DNA from: Halopelagius fulvigenes
GTDB lineage: Archaea > Halobacteriota > Halobacteria > Halobacteriales > Haloferacaceae
DNA length: 64,000 nt
Assembly: GCF_042662625.1 (NCBI RefSeq)
Contig: NZ_JBHSXH010000015.1
Coordinates: 1,364,001-1,428,000, forward strand
Direction: 5' to 3'
Part shown: one piece after another, positions 63,392 to 64,000 of the stretch
Numbering within the stretch: position 1 is the stretch's first letter
Layout of the letters: each line of letters starts with the position of its first letter
The notes under the pieces: generated by a model
Seen by the model: only the letters and a program-made list of their open reading frames with translations
Told to the model about the DNA's origin: nothing
Databases searched by the model: none
Program-made: the position numbers and the translations under genes

Positions 63392-64000
63392 ATGAGTGAA
63401 GGTCAATCTGACGATACGTCCGGAACGCTTGTCGTGGGGACGTTTCTCACTCTCGACGGCGTGATGCAGGCACCGGGTGGCCCCGACGAGGACCGCGGCG
63501 GCGGATTCGACCGCGGCGGGTGGTCGGTCAACTACTGGGACGAGAAGATGGGCGAGGTCATGACGGACCAGTTCGCCGAAGCCGACGCGCTGCTGCTCGG
63601 CCGAAAGACGTACGAGATATTCGCTGCGCACTGGCCGAACGTCGAGACAGAGGGAGACCTCGTGGCGACGAAACTGAACGACATGCCCAAGTACGTCGCC
63701 TCGGAGACCCTCGACGAGGTAGAGTGGAACAACTCGACGCTCCTCTCGGGCGACGTCGAGACGGCCGTAGCGGACCTCAAGACGGAGCGCGGAGACGTGG
63801 TCATGGTGCAGGGGAGTCACGACCTCACCCAGACCCTGCTTGCACACGACCTCGTCGACGAGTTCTGGCTGTGGGTCTTCCCGCTGGTTCTGGGGGACGG
63901 AAAACGGTTGTTCGGGGACGGTACGGTCCCTGCATCCCTCGAACTGACGAATGCCGAGACGTCGAGCACGGGGGTCCAACTGCTCCGATACGAGCGAGCG
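63392..64000 (+). CDS. dihydrofolate reductase-like protein (RibD C-terminal family; 3' end beyond window)
   Basis: Two hundred and three codons are visible from ATG 63392 to the window edge, so the gene is cut close to its C-terminus. The RibD/DHFR fold is seen in GTLVVGTFLTLDGVMQAPGG, ADALLLGRKTYEIFAAHWP and VVMVQGSHDLTQTLLAHDLVDEFWLWVFPLVLGDGKRLF. These YyaP/YwjB-like proteins are of uncertain reaction and are usually not the housekeeping DHFR. It lies just past the tRNA-Asp duplication. Confidence 0.88.
   Translation, partial: MSEGQSDDTSGTLVVGTFLTLDGVMQAPGGPDEDRGGGFDRGGWSVNYWDEKMGEVMTDQFAEADALLLGRKTYEIFAAHWPNVETEGDLVATKLNDMPKYVASETLDEVEWNNSTLLSGDVETAVADLKTERGDVVMVQGSHDLTQTLLAHDLVDEFWLWVFPLVLGDGKRLFGDGTVPASLELTNAETSSTGVQLLRYERA

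Overview
The window is about 64 kb of chromosome from a halophilic archaeon (class Halobacteria). The evidence is the high GC content with near-saturated GC at third codon positions, strongly acidic proteins, twin-arginine signal peptides, leaderless genes with a TATA element 25-33 bases before the start codon, and archaeal information-processing genes (split RNA polymerase subunits, EF-1 alpha, EF-2, archaeal-type ribosomal proteins). From memory, gene content and order resemble the HVO_0345-HVO_0420 part of Haloferax volcanii (SepF beside UvrA, zinc-finger protein beside a UvrD helicase), which suggests the Haloferacales. No search was run. Genus cannot be named from what I see.

Layout. 1-17 kb holds mainly housekeeping genes: a PIN-ATPase-KH protein, two metallopeptidases and an M24 peptidase, a UvrD-like helicase, riboflavin synthase, a PrsW-type membrane protease, an FAU-1-type ribonuclease and a flavin-dependent oxidoreductase, with several small zinc-ribbon or membrane proteins between them. 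One methyltransferase gene (5.9-6.5 kb) has unusual base use. 17-28 kb has a NifU-type Fe-S protein, a surface protein with a PGF-CTERM-like tail, a ROK sugar kinase, a universal stress protein, an SDR oxidoreductase, a CAF17-like folate protein and a geranylgeranyl-reductase-like flavoprotein. 28-36 kb has a beta-propeller protein, UvrA, SepF, a DUF1028 protein, a PUA-domain RNA-binding protein and an RNB-domain ribonuclease. 36-42 kb is the most accessory part: a secreted family 3 beta-glucosidase, an orphan DNA methyltransferase, and a lower-GC stretch ending at tRNA-Ala(CGC).

42-63 kb is dominated by the conserved transcription/translation block on the minus strand. It runs rpoH-rpoB2-rpoB1-rpoA1-rpoA2-nusA, then a MscS channel, rps12-rps7, EF-2, and further on EF-1 alpha-rps10. 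Between EF-2 and EF-1 alpha lie an amino acid permease overlapping a solute-binding lipoprotein gene, and the homoserine dehydrogenase/ACT regulator pair. That pair is preceded by a 34-codon open frame that looks translated. tRNA-Asp(GTC) follows at 63 kb. Its 3' end is duplicated 146 bases downstream, and a dihydrofolate-reductase-like gene runs off the window.

No CRISPR array, complete transposon, rRNA gene, toxin-antitoxin pair or obvious defence island is visible. The best candidates for something undescribed are small in scale: the probable coupled leader peptide in front of the ACT/homoserine dehydrogenase operon, the two-hairpin insertion read in frame inside a beta-propeller gene, the tRNA-Asp 3' duplication, the permease-binding protein overlap, and the set of zinc-ribbon microproteins.
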